A stretch of DNA of 64,000 nt from DASRDE01 sp035938175 (GCA_035938175.1 DASZHD010000060.1:1-64000), one strand, 5' to 3'. Numbered from the stretch's first letter, positions 1 through 6,936 are shown. Translations and numbers: made by a program. Notes: generated by a model from the letters alone, not told the origin.

Positions 1-226
1 CGAGCGCGCTTTCCATCGCCGCGACGGCTTCGTTGATAACTTTTCCGGCGTTGGGGCGTTCTTGCGGCGGCAATTGGCCGATGCCGCGCCGCAGGGCGGT
101 CACTTCGCCGCTGCGCCCGAGAAAGGCGATTCGCACGTCGTCCAGAGCCTTGGCGTCTTGCACGCGGGCTAGCGCGCCATCGAAACGCTCGCGCAGCTGC
201 CGCAATCCTGCGTCTAGTTCACTCAT
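1..226 (-). CDS. pheS: Phenylalanyl-tRNA synthetase alpha subunit, N-terminal part
   Basis: This is the 5' end of the gene for the alpha subunit of cytoplasmic phenylalanyl-tRNA synthetase, which charges tRNA-Phe as an alpha2beta2 complex. About 75 residues are visible, and the rest lies beyond the left edge of the window. The protein starts MSELDAGLRQLRERF. It continues with an N-terminal coiled-coil region carrying the family pattern around FLGRSGEVTAL and LPPQERPNAGKVINE. The ATG at 226 is the first start after a strong terminator-like hairpin (234-268), so expression is probably controlled by readthrough of that hairpin. The catalytic domain is not in view. The identification rests on the N-terminal family motif and on the SpoU methyltransferase-pheS gene order, which is common in Terrabacteria. 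Confidence 0.88.
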   Translation of the reverse strand, partial: MSELDAGLRQLRERFDGALARVQDAKALDDVRIAFLGRSGEVTALRRGIGQLPPQERPNAGKVINEAVAAMESAL

Positions 227-233
227 CAGTTCG

Positions 234-268
234 TAATAAAAACAAAGCGCCCGGGGATATTCCGGGCA
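234..268 (-). terminator. Attenuator-like intrinsic terminator in the pheS leader
   Basis: Read on the minus strand, AAGTGCCCGG pairs with CCGGGCGCTT (ten pairs, one of them G-U) around a seven-base loop, followed by TGTTTTTATT. It ends only a few bases before the pheS ATG. An upstream AAGCGCC (294-300), which overlaps the stop codon of the small leader reading frame, can pair with GGCGCTT of the 3' arm and would block the terminator. That arrangement is typical of attenuation. The regulation itself is inferred. Confidence 0.75.
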
Positions 269-298
269 CTTACTGCTAATCTTCTTTGATTGTGGCGC

Positions 299-400
299 TT
301 ACGTTGCAGCCGTTGTTGGATGGAGTTGCCGGTATATCAAATAGGCGTTGATCGATCCCGTGTCCTTAAAGAGTTTCCAAAAGAATTCGCAGGTCGCCAT
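299..400 (-). CDS. YqzL-like 33-residue protein, or pheS leader peptide
   Basis: This 34-codon reading frame lies between the SpoU methyltransferase and pheS. It encodes MATCEFFWKLFKDTGSINAY, then LIYRQLHPTTAAT. The pattern FFWKLF-x-x-TGSI-x-AYL-x-Y resembles the short YqzL family of Firmicutes, whose function is unknown. An AAGGAG lies 14 bases upstream of the ATG, which is rather far. Three Phe codons (residues 6, 7 and 11) and a stop codon that runs into the antiterminator segment of the pheS attenuator also fit a translated leader peptide sensing Phe-tRNA. Both roles could be true at once. The reading frame is plain in the sequence; the family match is from memory of the motif and the regulatory role is inferred. 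Confidence 0.6.
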   Translation of the reverse strand: MATCEFFWKLFKDTGSINAYLIYRQLHPTTAAT

Positions 401-463
401 CGGCTTTTCGCGGTCTCCTTCTCAAGAACGATTGGCTCCGCACGCCCTCGTGCGAATGGCAGC

Positions 464-469
464 AGTATA
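464..469 (-). promoter_or_regulatory. Possible -10 box for the leader-pheS transcript
   Basis: TATACT reads on the minus strand 63 bases upstream of the small leader frame and is the best -10 match between the methyltransferase stop and pheS. No good -35 hexamer sits 16-18 bases upstream. The rest of 401-544 shows a short inverted repeat (GTCTTG/CAAGAC near 493-515) and nothing else recognised. Confidence 0.3.
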
Positions 470-544
470 GCATGCGACTTTTGCACGGGGTAGTCTTGAC
501 TTTTGGGCCCCAAGACACTGCCTTGACAAATACAATGATAAGCG

Positions 545-1327
545 TTAAGAATTCCGGCGCCCGGTCGCTTCGTACATCGCGATAGCGCCTGCCGAAGAGG
601 CATTCAGGCTCTCGGCTTTGCCCGCCATCGGGATGCCCGCAAGACGCGTGCACAGTTCGCGCCAGGGCCCCAGGCCGCGCCGCTCGCCCCCAATCACCAA
701 AACCTCGCGCGGACCCCACTCCAGGCCGCCCAGCGGCGTGCCTGACACGTCCAGGCCGGTCACCTGCCATCCTGCGAGCAGCGGACGAACGTCGGCGGGC
801 GAACCGGTCGCGATTTGCAGCCGAAAGACGGCGCCCATCGCCGAGCGGACGACCTTCGGAAGGTATGGGTCGGCGCCCAGCGTCCCGCAGAGGACGCGGC
901 CAATCCCGAACGCCTCGGCGGTGCGCAGCAGGGTCCCGGCGTTTCCCGGGTCGCCGACGTCGGCCAGGGCTAAAACGGTGCCGGAGGCGGTCAGCAGGCC
1001 GCTCGCGCTCTCCAGGCGGATCGGGGCGACCGCGACGATGCCCGGCGGCGACTCCACGTCGGAAATCCGCTTCATGCTGCGCTCATCTACCAGGTACACC
1101 GGCGTCCCGTCGCCGTCGAGCCGTTGAATCAGGGTTGACTGTTCGAAGGCCTCCGGCGTGGCGTAGACTGCCTCGACCGGTACGCCGGCCGCATCGGCTT
1201 CAGCCAGCAGCGTCGGTCCTTCGAACGTAAATTTCCCGTGCTCGCGGCGGCCGCGTTTCGATAACAGGTCGCGCGCGAACGCAATGCGCGGACTATGCGC
1301 GCCGAGTGAGCTTGGCACGCAGTGCAA
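545..1327 (-). CDS. TrmH/SpoU-family RNA 2'-O-ribose methyltransferase
   Basis: The gene encodes a 260-residue SPOUT-class methyltransferase that would methylate the ribose 2'-OH of rRNA or tRNA using S-adenosylmethionine. The N-terminal third is the substrate-binding domain (SPRIAFARDLL, then GRREHGKFTFEG). The C-terminal half carries the three SpoU motifs: VGDPGNAGTLLRTAEAFG near 124-141, with the conserved Asn; IGGERRGLG at 212-220; and IPMAGKAESLNASSAGA at 232-248, which forms the trefoil knot. The longest start is a TTG at 1327. A GTG at 1318 gives a more typical N-terminus, and neither has a clear ribosome-binding site. Its 5' end overlaps the stop of the small membrane-protein frame upstream, so the two may be coupled. 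A SpoU methyltransferase directly before pheS is a common arrangement. The exact target base is not predictable. Confidence 0.88.
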   Translation of the reverse strand: MHCVPSSLGAHSPRIAFARDLLSKRGRREHGKFTFEGPTLLAEADAAGVPVEAVYATPEAFEQSTLIQRLDGDGTPVYLVDERSMKRISDVESPPGIVAVAPIRLESASGLLTASGTVLALADVGDPGNAGTLLRTAEAFGIGRVLCGTLGADPYLPKVVRSAMGAVFRLQIATGSPADVRPLLAGWQVTGLDVSGTPLGGLEWGPREVLVIGGERRGLGPWRELCTRLAGIPMAGKAESLNASSAGAIAMYEATGRRNS

Positions 1328-1541
1328 TCATGGCCAGGCCGGAAACGATCGCCGAGATCATCACGGCAACGCGATCGTTGAAATGGTGCGGCACGACGAA
1401 TTTGAGCATCAGCACGGTGACGAACACGAAGATCGCCAACCACACGAGCAGCCAAAGCAGTTCGCGTCCAACCGAAGATTCCGAACGGCGCACACCGTTT
1501 GCTACGAGGCCCGGCCGGGCTATTCCGTTAAGTGACGCCAC
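1293..1541 (-). CDS. Small two-helix membrane protein, unknown function
   Basis: This short frame codes for about 82 residues from a GTG at 1541, or 66 from a GTG at 1493. It has two strongly hydrophobic stretches: LLWLLVWLAIFVFVTVLML and, after a short polar link with PHHFNDR, VAVMISAIVSGLAMIAL. A basic tail (RAKLTRRA) suggests a cytoplasmic C-terminus. Its stop overlaps the start region of the SpoU methyltransferase by about 30 bases. Its proposed start is four bases from the divergent Nudix gene. No ribosome-binding site is visible, so the start is uncertain. I recognise no family. Clear paired transmembrane helices make it a credible gene rather than a shadow. Confidence 0.5.
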   Translation of the reverse strand: MASLNGIARPGLVANGVRRSESSVGRELLWLLVWLAIFVFVTVLMLKFVVPHHFNDRVAVMISAIVSGLAMIALRAKLTRRA

Positions 1542-1544
1542 GTT

Positions 1545-2078
1545 ATGAGTGAATCGCCGAAGCTTCTCCGTTCGCAAGAAATTTACAAAGGCCGCATCTT
1601 TCGCGTACGAGTGGACACGATCGAAGACGAGGGCAAGGAGCGCAAGCTCGACATCGTCGAGCATCCCGGGTCGTTTGCGATTGCCGCGCTTACGCAGGAC
1701 GATCGATTGGTGCTCGTGCGGCAATACCGCCACGCCGCAGGCGGGCCGCTCTGGGAGATCCCGGCCGGTACGGCGGAGCCGGACGAAGAGTGCCTGGCGG
1801 GCGCCCAGCGCGAGCTGCGGGAAGAAACCGGCTACACTGCCGCGTCGTGGGAGCTGCTTTGCACCTCGTTCCCGACGCCCGGCTATTGCACCGAACGCGT
1901 TCATTTGTATACGGCGTGTAATCTTTCCGCAGGCGCTCAGCAGCTTGAAGAAGATGAACGCATCGAGCTGCGCGAAGTACCACTCACGGAAGCCTTAAGC
2001 ATGCAAGCAAGCGGTGAGATCATCGACATGAAAACGATCTTGGCGCTCCTTTGGCTGACGGGCCGCCGACATAAATAG
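1545..2078 (+). CDS. Nudix hydrolase, ADP-ribose pyrophosphatase type
   Basis: This 177-residue protein belongs to the NudF/ADP-ribose pyrophosphatase group, which splits ADP-ribose or similar nucleoside diphosphate sugars into AMP and a sugar phosphate. The Nudix box G-x5-E-x7-RE-x-x-EE-x-G is complete at residues 75-96 (G75, E81, R89, E90, E93, E94, G96) and would bind the catalytic Mg ions. Upstream sequence VRQYRHAAGGPLWEIPAG is the typical ADPRase lead-in. It starts at ATG 1545 and is divergent from the small membrane gene. A run of eight T follows the stop codon, but no convincing stem precedes it. Substrate choice within the family is inferred from overall similarity only. Confidence 0.9.
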   Translation: MSESPKLLRSQEIYKGRIFRVRVDTIEDEGKERKLDIVEHPGSFAIAALTQDDRLVLVRQYRHAAGGPLWEIPAGTAEPDEECLAGAQRELREETGYTAASWELLCTSFPTPGYCTERVHLYTACNLSAGAQQLEEDERIELREVPLTEALSMQASGEIIDMKTILALLWLTGRRHK

Positions 2079-2113
2079 TTTTTTTTAAGGGTCGATAATC
2101 TATACACGAAGCC

Positions 2114-2157
2114 GCCACTGGAAACGTCGAAAAAGCGTTTCTAGTATAGAAAGTGGC
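2114..2157 (+). repeat. Nested inverted repeat upstream of a small gene
   Basis: GCCACT (2114-2119) pairs with AGTGGC (2152-2157), and inside it AAACG (2122-2126) pairs with CGTTT (2136-2140). It lies in the 105-base gap before the gene at 2184 and spans CTAGTATAG, a possible -10 region. It could be an operator or an RNA hairpin in the leader; nothing tells these apart. Confidence 0.35.
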
Positions 2158-2183
2158 AGTTTCTGTCATGGAGGTAGAAGCGC

Positions 2184-2459
2184 GTGGACACTCCGCGGGA
2201 CATAAATGCGGTCCTAAAATATTTACTAAGCGAAGGCAAGGAAGCCGGGGTACCGTCAGTGTTGGCACCAGAGGACGAGGCCTATCTGAACAAACTCATC
2301 GCAGCGGTTCGCGCCGGAAAGCGCGCCGTGCTGATCGTTGAGGATTCAGACGACAAGCTCAAATACATGTTCAGCAATGCATCGCGCGCGGAAGCGGTGA
2401 GCATGCTGGGCAAAGTTATCGAGGCTACGGGACGCCGCCTCGCAAACGGCGACGATTAG
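2184..2459 (+). CDS. Small acidic protein, unknown function
   Basis: The gene encodes 91 residues from a GTG at 2184, preceded by GGAGGT at a good distance, so translation looks real. The protein is soluble and mixed alpha/beta in appearance, with AVLIVEDSDDKLKYMFSN as a likely strand-turn-helix and SRAEAVSMLGKVIEATGRR as a terminal helix. No signal peptide, membrane segment or metal motif is present, and I do not recognise the family. Its stop overlaps, tail to tail, the stop of the serine hydrolase on the other strand by four bases. The inverted repeat 30-70 bases upstream may control it. Confidence 0.65.
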   Translation: MDTPRDINAVLKYLLSEGKEAGVPSVLAPEDEAYLNKLIAAVRAGKRAVLIVEDSDDKLKYMFSNASRAEAVSMLGKVIEATGRRLANGDD

Positions 2460-3898
2460 TCGCCCGCGAACTGCAGCCCGTCAATCTTTCCATCCGGTGA
2501 AAGCGCAAACTGATACCGCAGCGCGCCGCGCCGGAATCTGACATCGAAAACGTAGACCGTATCGCCCGACCGTTCGAAACTTTCGATCGGCACGAGCGAA
2601 AGGACCGGCCCCATCGCTCGAAGATTGGTTTGTTCTACAAGCTGGTCCGTTAAGTATTGACTGAACGCCGGCGTGAGCTGCGTGCGGTCGATGTCGATCC
2701 GTGCAAGCCGGCCCAGCCACTCTGCTGCGCGCGTCATGATGACGTTCTCGAAGTGGGCCGGAGGCAGCGGAGCGACGACGTCCAAAATCCGGTTCGCTAT
2801 GAGCTCGGGCTGAACGGTGCTTTCACCGCTCAGCGAATCGGCATTCGCGAAAACGATCACGGCCACGTGTTGATCCGGAAGCATTGCGTTCATCGCGTGA
2901 AATCCGGCAATTTGTCCCGCGTGCCACATGAACCGCTGACCGCCGCGCTGGTCGATGATCCATCCCATGCCGTACTGCGTACCTTGCACGTTCGGCGCGA
3001 CGCTCCACATCATCCGGACCGAATCGACGTTGAGCAACAGCGGCATCCCGATGTCCCACTTCGCCAAATCATCGACGGTCGTCACCAGGTCGCCGTTGCC
3101 TAAAAGCCACGACGGATTCCATATCTTCGCGCGGACGAACCGTCCGCCGGTACGCGTGTACCCGACGGCGTGCGCGGGCGAAACGCCCTGATCGCCGGCA
3201 AGAAACGACGACGTCATGATGAGCGGCTGAAAAATATTCGTCGAGAAAAAGACCGAGAGCGGAAGCTGGCTGACGCGCTGAACGATCAGTGCCGCAACAG
3301 TATAGTTGAAATTGTTGTATTGCGACTTCGTTCCGGGATCGAACACCGGCGTCATGCGGTTGACCGCGCGAAGCAAATCGTCGATCTTTACCGGACGCGT
3401 CAGATCGTGATTGATGCCCGGCGCTTGCAGTTCGTCCGGCAACCCGGACGTATCGTATAAGAGATCTTGAATCGTGGCATTCTTGGCAATCGTGAGCTCG
3501 GGCACGTATTTCGTCACTTTGTCCGTGAGCGCCAACTGCTTGCGCTGGGCCAGCAACAACATTGCGGCGGCGGTAAATTGCCGCGTCAGCGACCCCGCGT
3601 AAAACTGCGTCGAGATGCTCATGCCGCGATGCGCCTCTACGTTCGCGGCGCCGAACCCGTGCGCGTACACCAACAGGCCGTCTTCCACTACGCCGATCGC
3701 TAGGCCGGGCGTGCTGCCCGAATGAATTTCACCAAGCGCGATGCCGTCTATCGCTCGCGCCCGATCGGGCGTGAACGGCGGCGGCGTTAGTTGCACTTGC
3801 GGAAGCGGCTGCGCAGGCGGTGCGCTTTGCGGCGTCGCAAGCGCAATCGCGGGGACGAAAACAAAAGCCAGCAAAAAGCAGGCGGCTCGTTTTGCCAT
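2456..3898 (-). CDS. Secreted beta-lactamase-family serine hydrolase with a K-to-R change
   Basis: This 480-residue protein has an N-terminal signal peptide (hydrophobic FLLAFVFVPAIALA, then a Pro-rich linker) and a class C beta-lactamase/DD-peptidase fold domain from about residue 48. The nucleophile motif should read S-x-x-K but reads SLTR at 103-106, so the general-base Lys is replaced by Arg. The second motif is present as Y194-N-N (QYNNFNYT), and the third as H326-A-G. Such proteins act outside the cytoplasm on peptidoglycan, D-peptides or esters. The Arg makes normal acylation chemistry doubtful, so this may be a weak enzyme or a binding protein. A C-terminal extension of about 90 residues resembles the small beta-barrel add-on seen in this family. 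It is followed tail to tail by the small gene at 2184. Confidence 0.85.
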   Translation of the reverse strand: MAKRAACFLLAFVFVPAIALATPQSAPPAQPLPQVQLTPPPFTPDRARAIDGIALGEIHSGSTPGLAIGVVEDGLLVYAHGFGAANVEAHRGMSISTQFYAGSLTRQFTAAAMLLLAQRKQLALTDKVTKYVPELTIAKNATIQDLLYDTSGLPDELQAPGINHDLTRPVKIDDLLRAVNRMTPVFDPGTKSQYNNFNYTVAALIVQRVSQLPLSVFFSTNIFQPLIMTSSFLAGDQGVSPAHAVGYTRTGGRFVRAKIWNPSWLLGNGDLVTTVDDLAKWDIGMPLLLNVDSVRMMWSVAPNVQGTQYGMGWIIDQRGGQRFMWHAGQIAGFHAMNAMLPDQHVAVIVFANADSLSGESTVQPELIANRILDVVAPLPPAHFENVIMTRAAEWLGRLARIDIDRTQLTPAFSQYLTDQLVEQTNLRAMGPVLSLVPIESFERSGDTVYVFDVRFRRGALRYQFALSPDGKIDGLQFAGD

Positions 3899-3972
3899 GC
3901 GCCGATTTTCGGTGGGGCTGGCCGAGGGCCTTCGGCTGCTTGGTGAGGAAGCTTTTACAAAACTCCCGCGCT

Positions 3973-4623
3973 CTAGTACACCAGGCGTGCGTCGGCGACG
4001 ACCGTGCTGCCTTCCAGAAGCGCAAGATCCTCCATCTTATGCTTCACCGGCAAATACAGCGTGCCGCTGTCGCCGTGCATCGAGACGGATCCGAGCATGT
4101 CCATATGGCCGTCGTGCACGTACGCGACGTGCATATCCGCTTGAGGATGCATCACGACCACGTAGTACCAGTCGCCCGCGGGACCGTACAAGACTTTCGC
4201 GCTCATCGGGCGGTGATTGGGAGCCATGAATGTCGCGCGATTGAACGGGCCGGCGGCCAAGCGAGCGAGTGCGCGGTTGTCGTCATTGCGAGCGAGCGTC
4301 GTGCGATCGACCGCGACCCATGCGGGAATGAAAGCGAGCGCGAACGCCGCAGCGATCGCGCCGATCACTTGCCAATGCGGCATATGCAAGCGGTGCGGCG
4401 CAGCCGCCAAGCCTACCGAACGCGATAAACGGGACTGCAGACGGGGCGGCGCGGGCATTTGCGTCTGCGCTTGCGCGACGTCCGCCACGATAATCGATGC
4501 CTCGTCCAAGCGGAGCGCGCAGTCTTCGCAATTTTCGACGTGCTGCTCCACGCGCGCCCGCTCCGAATCGTCCAGCGATCCGAGCGCGTACAACTCCGCG
4601 AGTTCTTCTATGTGGTCGCTCAT
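3973..4623 (-). CDS. Zinc-finger anti-sigma factor
   Basis: This 216-residue membrane anti-sigma factor would hold the ECF sigma factor encoded just upstream at the inner membrane face. The N-terminal ZAS-type domain has H28-x3-C32-x2-C35 (HVENCEDC), preceded by the usual helix with LAELYALGSLDD. One transmembrane helix lies near 84-104 (WQVIGAIAAAFALAFIPAW). The remaining 110 residues are extracytoplasmic and resemble the RskA/anti-sigma-K C-terminal domain, including the stretch with VLYGPAGDWYYVVV. Its ATG overlaps the sigma-factor stop by four bases (ATGA), so the two are translationally coupled. The signal sensed is unknown. Confidence 0.9.
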   Translation of the reverse strand: MSDHIEELAELYALGSLDDSERARVEQHVENCEDCALRLDEASIIVADVAQAQTQMPAPPRLQSRLSRSVGLAAAPHRLHMPHWQVIGAIAAAFALAFIPAWVAVDRTTLARNDDNRALARLAAGPFNRATFMAPNHRPMSAKVLYGPAGDWYYVVVMHPQADMHVAYVHDGHMDMLGSVSMHGDSGTLYLPVKHKMEDLALLEGSTVVADARLVY

Positions 4624-5186
4624 GCGTGAGCCTCGATGGATAACGCGAGCCCGAGTTTGCGCAATCCCAAGGAGATGCGGCTTTTTATCGTGCCCAGCGG
4701 CTGATTCAACTCCTTGGCGATTTCAACGTGCGTCTTACCCCCGAAAAACGCAAGCAGCAACGGCCTGCGCTGTTCGTCGGGCAGCTGCGCGATCGCGTCG
4801 CGCACGCGGCGCTGCTCGATAAAATCGTCGATGCGCAGTTCGTCGGCCGCTTCGGTCTCAGCCGCGGCGCGTTCGGCCAAACGCGCTCTGCGCGCGGCGG
4901 TGCGCTGGCGTGAAATCGCATCGTTGCGAACGCAAACTACCAAGAATGCGCGCACCGATCCGCGCTGGGCCGCGAACGCATTCGGATTTCTCCAGATGCG
5001 CACCAGCACGTCGTGGACGCAATCTTCGGCATCTTCGGCGGCGTGCAGCACGTTCAGCGCCACGGTATAGAGCAACCCGCCGAAGCGTCGGTACGCCTCG
5101 GTAAAAGCCCATTCTTCGCGCCGCGCGAATGCCTGCGCCAACGTCGCCTCGTCAGCGCCTTTGGCGGGCGTCGTGAGGGTCGCCAT
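4620..5186 (-). CDS. ECF sigma factor (SigK-like)
   Basis: This 188-residue extracytoplasmic-function sigma factor directs RNA polymerase to a small stress regulon. Region 2 spans about residues 20-90, with YRRFGGLLYTVALNVL and AEDAEDCVHDVLVRIW, the -10 binding part. Region 4 spans about 125-180 with a helix-turn-helix (THVEIAKELNQPLGTIKSR) that reads the -35. The linker is short, as in SigK-type ECFs. It is the first gene of a two-gene operon with its anti-sigma factor. Its promoter should lie in 5187-5250, where I see no obvious housekeeping boxes, consistent with autoregulation. A terminator for the next gene upstream sits at 5251-5282. Confidence 0.93.
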   Translation of the reverse strand: MATLTTPAKGADEATLAQAFARREEWAFTEAYRRFGGLLYTVALNVLHAAEDAEDCVHDVLVRIWRNPNAFAAQRGSVRAFLVVCVRNDAISRQRTAARRARLAERAAAETEAADELRIDDFIEQRRVRDAIAQLPDEQRRPLLLAFFGGKTHVEIAKELNQPLGTIKSRISLGLRKLGLALSIEAHA

Positions 5187-5250
5187 GCCGAGTGCACTCT
5201 TCGTCCATGCCCGAAGTACGCCCCTGGGACCGCGGCGAGATCATCTCGAC

Positions 5251-5282
5251 AACGAAAAAGCCCCGGCGCGAAAGCCGGGGCT
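5251..5282 (-). terminator. Intrinsic terminator after the small secreted protein
   Basis: On the minus strand AGCCCCGGC and GCCGGGGCT pair perfectly over nine bases around TTTCGC, followed by TTTTTCGTT. It sits 24 bases after the stop of the gene at 5306-5581 and separates that gene from the ECF sigma operon. Confidence 0.9.
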
Positions 5283-5305
5283 CGTGATGGTTTTACGCGC
5301 GTCGT

Positions 5306-5581
5306 TTACTGAACGGCGAAGACCGGAACCTTGCCTTTTACGACGGAAATCTTGATCGTCGCATTGGCCTTGACCGCGCCGAAATTTACCGAGCCGGTTG
5401 CGGGCAGCGTCGTTTCGATGCCGTTGTTCATCACGACGGTGACGTGCTGCGCATCGTTGACTTTTTCGACTTTGACGACGTACGTACCGTCGGGAATCAA
5501 CGACGCGTCTACCGCTGCGAAAGCGGCCGACGGTGCGCCGAGCAGGGCGAGGACCGTGAGAAGTGCGATGCGCTTGTTCAT
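5306..5581 (-). CDS. Small secreted protein, unknown function
   Basis: The gene encodes 91 residues beginning MNKRIALLTVLALLGAPSAA, a clean Sec signal peptide with likely cleavage after AFA. The mature part of about 66 residues is a predicted small beta protein (YVVKVEKVNDAQHVTVVMNN, then KISVVKGKVPVFAVQ) without cysteines. The ATG at 5581 is chosen because the signal peptide begins exactly there; a longer in-frame extension to 5890 crosses rplT and is not real. A strong terminator follows at 5251-5282. No clear Shine-Dalgarno is seen. I know no family for it; the pattern suggests a periplasmic or surface protein. Confidence 0.7.
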   Translation of the reverse strand: MNKRIALLTVLALLGAPSAAFAAVDASLIPDGTYVVKVEKVNDAQHVTVVMNNGIETTLPATGSVNFGAVKANATIKISVVKGKVPVFAVQ

Positions 5582-5669
5582 GAATGCGAGTGTAGCGCGA
5601 GCGCTCACTTGGCCGTATGACGTATGCGGCACGGGATCGGCCGCGCGCGTTTTCTTTTCGTTAAGCGCG

Positions 5670-5699
5670 GCACACCTCCGATTATAGTCGGAGGTGTGC
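5670..5699 (-). terminator. Perfect 12-bp hairpin after rplT
   Basis: GCACACCTCCGA (5670-5681) and TCGGAGGTGTGC (5688-5699) form a perfect stem with a six-base loop, 11 bases after the rplT stop. A U-tract does not directly follow the stem on either strand, so it may be a terminator aided by other factors or an mRNA 3' end stabiliser for the infC operon. Confidence 0.6.
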
Positions 5700-5709
5700 G
5701 CGGCGTTCG

Positions 5710-6069
5710 TTACTTTCCGACGGCTTGTTTCGCCGCTTTGAGCAGCGAGCCGAATGCGGCGGAGTCCGAAACCGCCAGCTCGGCCAACGCTTTGCGGTTG
5801 ACCGTGATTCCCGACTTTTTCAGGCCGTTCATGAAGACCGAATACGTCAGGCCTTCTTTGCGGACAGCGGCATTGATGCGGCTGATCCATAAGGCGCGGA
5901 AATCGCGCTTGCGGACGCGGCGGTCGCGATATGCGTACGCCAGCGAATGCAGCAGGGCTTCATTTGCGACGCGGTAGTTGCGGCGGCGCGCGGCGCGGAA
6001 GCCCTTGACGAGCTTCATCACTTTGCGGCGGTGTTTGAGGCCGTGAAGACCGCGTTTGATACGTGCCAT
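5710..6069 (-). CDS. rplT: 50S ribosomal protein L20
   Basis: This 119-residue, very basic ribosomal protein binds 23S rRNA early in large-subunit assembly and often represses its own operon. The start MARIKRGLHGLKHRRKVMKL and the body with AYRDRRVRKRDFRALWISRI and KKSGITVNRKALAELA are unmistakable L20 features, and the length is normal. It follows rpmI by 15 bases in the infC-rpmI-rplT operon and is followed by a perfect hairpin. A structured leader with a terminator in front of infC (6890-7040) is the expected target for L20-mediated control, as known in Bacillus; that link is inferred here. Confidence 0.98.
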   Translation of the reverse strand: MARIKRGLHGLKHRRKVMKLVKGFRAARRRNYRVANEALLHSLAYAYRDRRVRKRDFRALWISRINAAVRKEGLTYSVFMNGLKKSGITVNRKALAELAVSDSAAFGSLLKAAKQAVGK

Positions 6070-6084
6070 TAATCCGGATCCTCC

Positions 6085-6291
6085 TTACACCAAATACGGG
6101 ATCGTCGGCGCCAGACGTTTGAGGTCGCCCGGGAACACCGGCTGATCTTTGCGGAACTTGCGTTTGCGCTTGCGCGTGCGCTTGCTCATGATGTGGCCGC
6201 ATCCGCTGAATTGGTGACGGTGCGTCACTTTGCCGTTTGCACTCACCTTCACGCGTTTTGCGGTACCGCGATGGGTACGAATCTTAGGCAC
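6085..6291 (-). CDS. rpmI: 50S ribosomal protein L35
   Basis: This 68-residue basic ribosomal protein of the large subunit starts MPKIRTHRGTAKRVKVSANG. It has the conserved middle GKVTHRHQFSGCGHIMSKRT and the Arg/Lys-rich KRKRKFRK, so length and sequence fit L35. Its ATG overlaps the end of infC by eight bases and it is followed closely by rplT, which makes the operon order infC-rpmI-rplT, the most widely kept arrangement. Expression therefore depends on the infC promoter and leader. Confidence 0.98.
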   Translation of the reverse strand: MPKIRTHRGTAKRVKVSANGKVTHRHQFSGCGHIMSKRTRKRKRKFRKDQPVFPGDLKRLAPTIPYLV

Positions 6292-6889
6292 TGGTTGGCT
6301 CCTTTTTAACTTCGTGATCCACCGCTTTGTGTTCGCGTTCTTTCTCGTGCAGGGACAAGAATTTCGGCGGCCCCGCCGGCGTCGGGCGCGGCGCGAGGAT
6401 CATGAACATATTTTTTCCCTCGAGCTTCGGGTCGCGTTCTACCGTTGCGATCGGCGCCATGTCGACGGCCATTCGATCGAGCAGCTTGCGCCCGAAACCC
6501 GTGTATGTAATTTCCCGGCCGCGAAACATGATCGTTACTTTGATCTTGCTTCCGTCGAGCAGCAGACGTTCGGCCATGCGGGCCTTCGTCTCGTAATCGT
6601 GCGTCTCGATTTTCGGCCGCAGCTTCACTTCTTTCAATTCGAAGTTCTTCTGCTTTTTACGGGCGTCTTTGTCTTTTTTGGACTGCTCGTACTTGAGGCG
6701 TCCGTAATCTCCAATTTTGCAAACCGGCGGCTGCGCCGTCGGAGAAACCTCGATCAAGTCCAAACCCGAGCCTCGCGCACGCGCCAAAGCATCTTCCGTC
6801 AGCATGATTCCGAGCTGACTTCCGTCTTCGTCGATGACGCGTACTTGACGGATGCGGATTTGATCGTTTACTCGCAGCGGTCTCGCTAT
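6284..6889 (-). CDS. infC: Translation initiation factor IF-3, starting at ATA
   Basis: IF-3 keeps the 30S subunit free and checks the start codon and initiator tRNA. The visible domains are an N-terminal domain with RPLRVNDQIRIRQVRVI and GSQLGI, a Lys-rich linker (KYEQSKKDKDARKKQ) and a C-terminal domain with KEVKLRPKIETHDYETKAR. The conserved N-terminus RVNDQIR lies upstream of the first in-frame ATG (6805), and no ATG, GTG or TTG exists in frame between it and a TAG at about 6935. The best start is ATA at 6889, nine bases after GGGAG, giving 201 residues, which is a normal length. E. coli infC starts at AUU, which IF-3 itself discriminates against, so a rare start here fits autoregulation. 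CTG at 6877 is the alternative. A terminator-like hairpin just upstream adds transcriptional control. Confidence 0.93.
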   Translation of the reverse strand: MARPLRVNDQIRIRQVRVIDEDGSQLGIMLTEDALARARGSGLDLIEVSPTAQPPVCKIGDYGRLKYEQSKKDKDARKKQKNFELKEVKLRPKIETHDYETKARMAERLLLDGSKIKVTIMFRGREITYTGFGRKLLDRMAVDMAPIATVERDPKLEGKNMFMILAPRPTPAGPPKFLSLHEKEREHKAVDHEVKKEPTSA

Positions 6890-6905
6890 GGCAAAATACT
6901 CCCGT

Positions 6906-6936
6906 AAAACAAAAAAGGCGTCGCCGAAGCGACCCC
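6906..6936 (-). terminator. Attenuator terminator in the infC leader
   Basis: On the minus strand GGGGTCGC and GCGACGCC pair with one mismatch around a stable TTCG tetraloop, followed at once by TTTTTTGTTTT. It lies between the infC promoter and the infC ribosome-binding site (6899-6903), so it must be read through to express infC-rpmI-rplT. The preceding 100-base leader is rich in complementary segments. In Bacillus such leaders respond to L20. Confidence 0.8.

Noticed and set aside
234..480. T-box riboswitch before pheS
   Set aside because: Many Firmicutes control pheS this way, but I see no T-box core or specifier-loop pattern on the minus strand. A leader frame plus terminator explains the region better.
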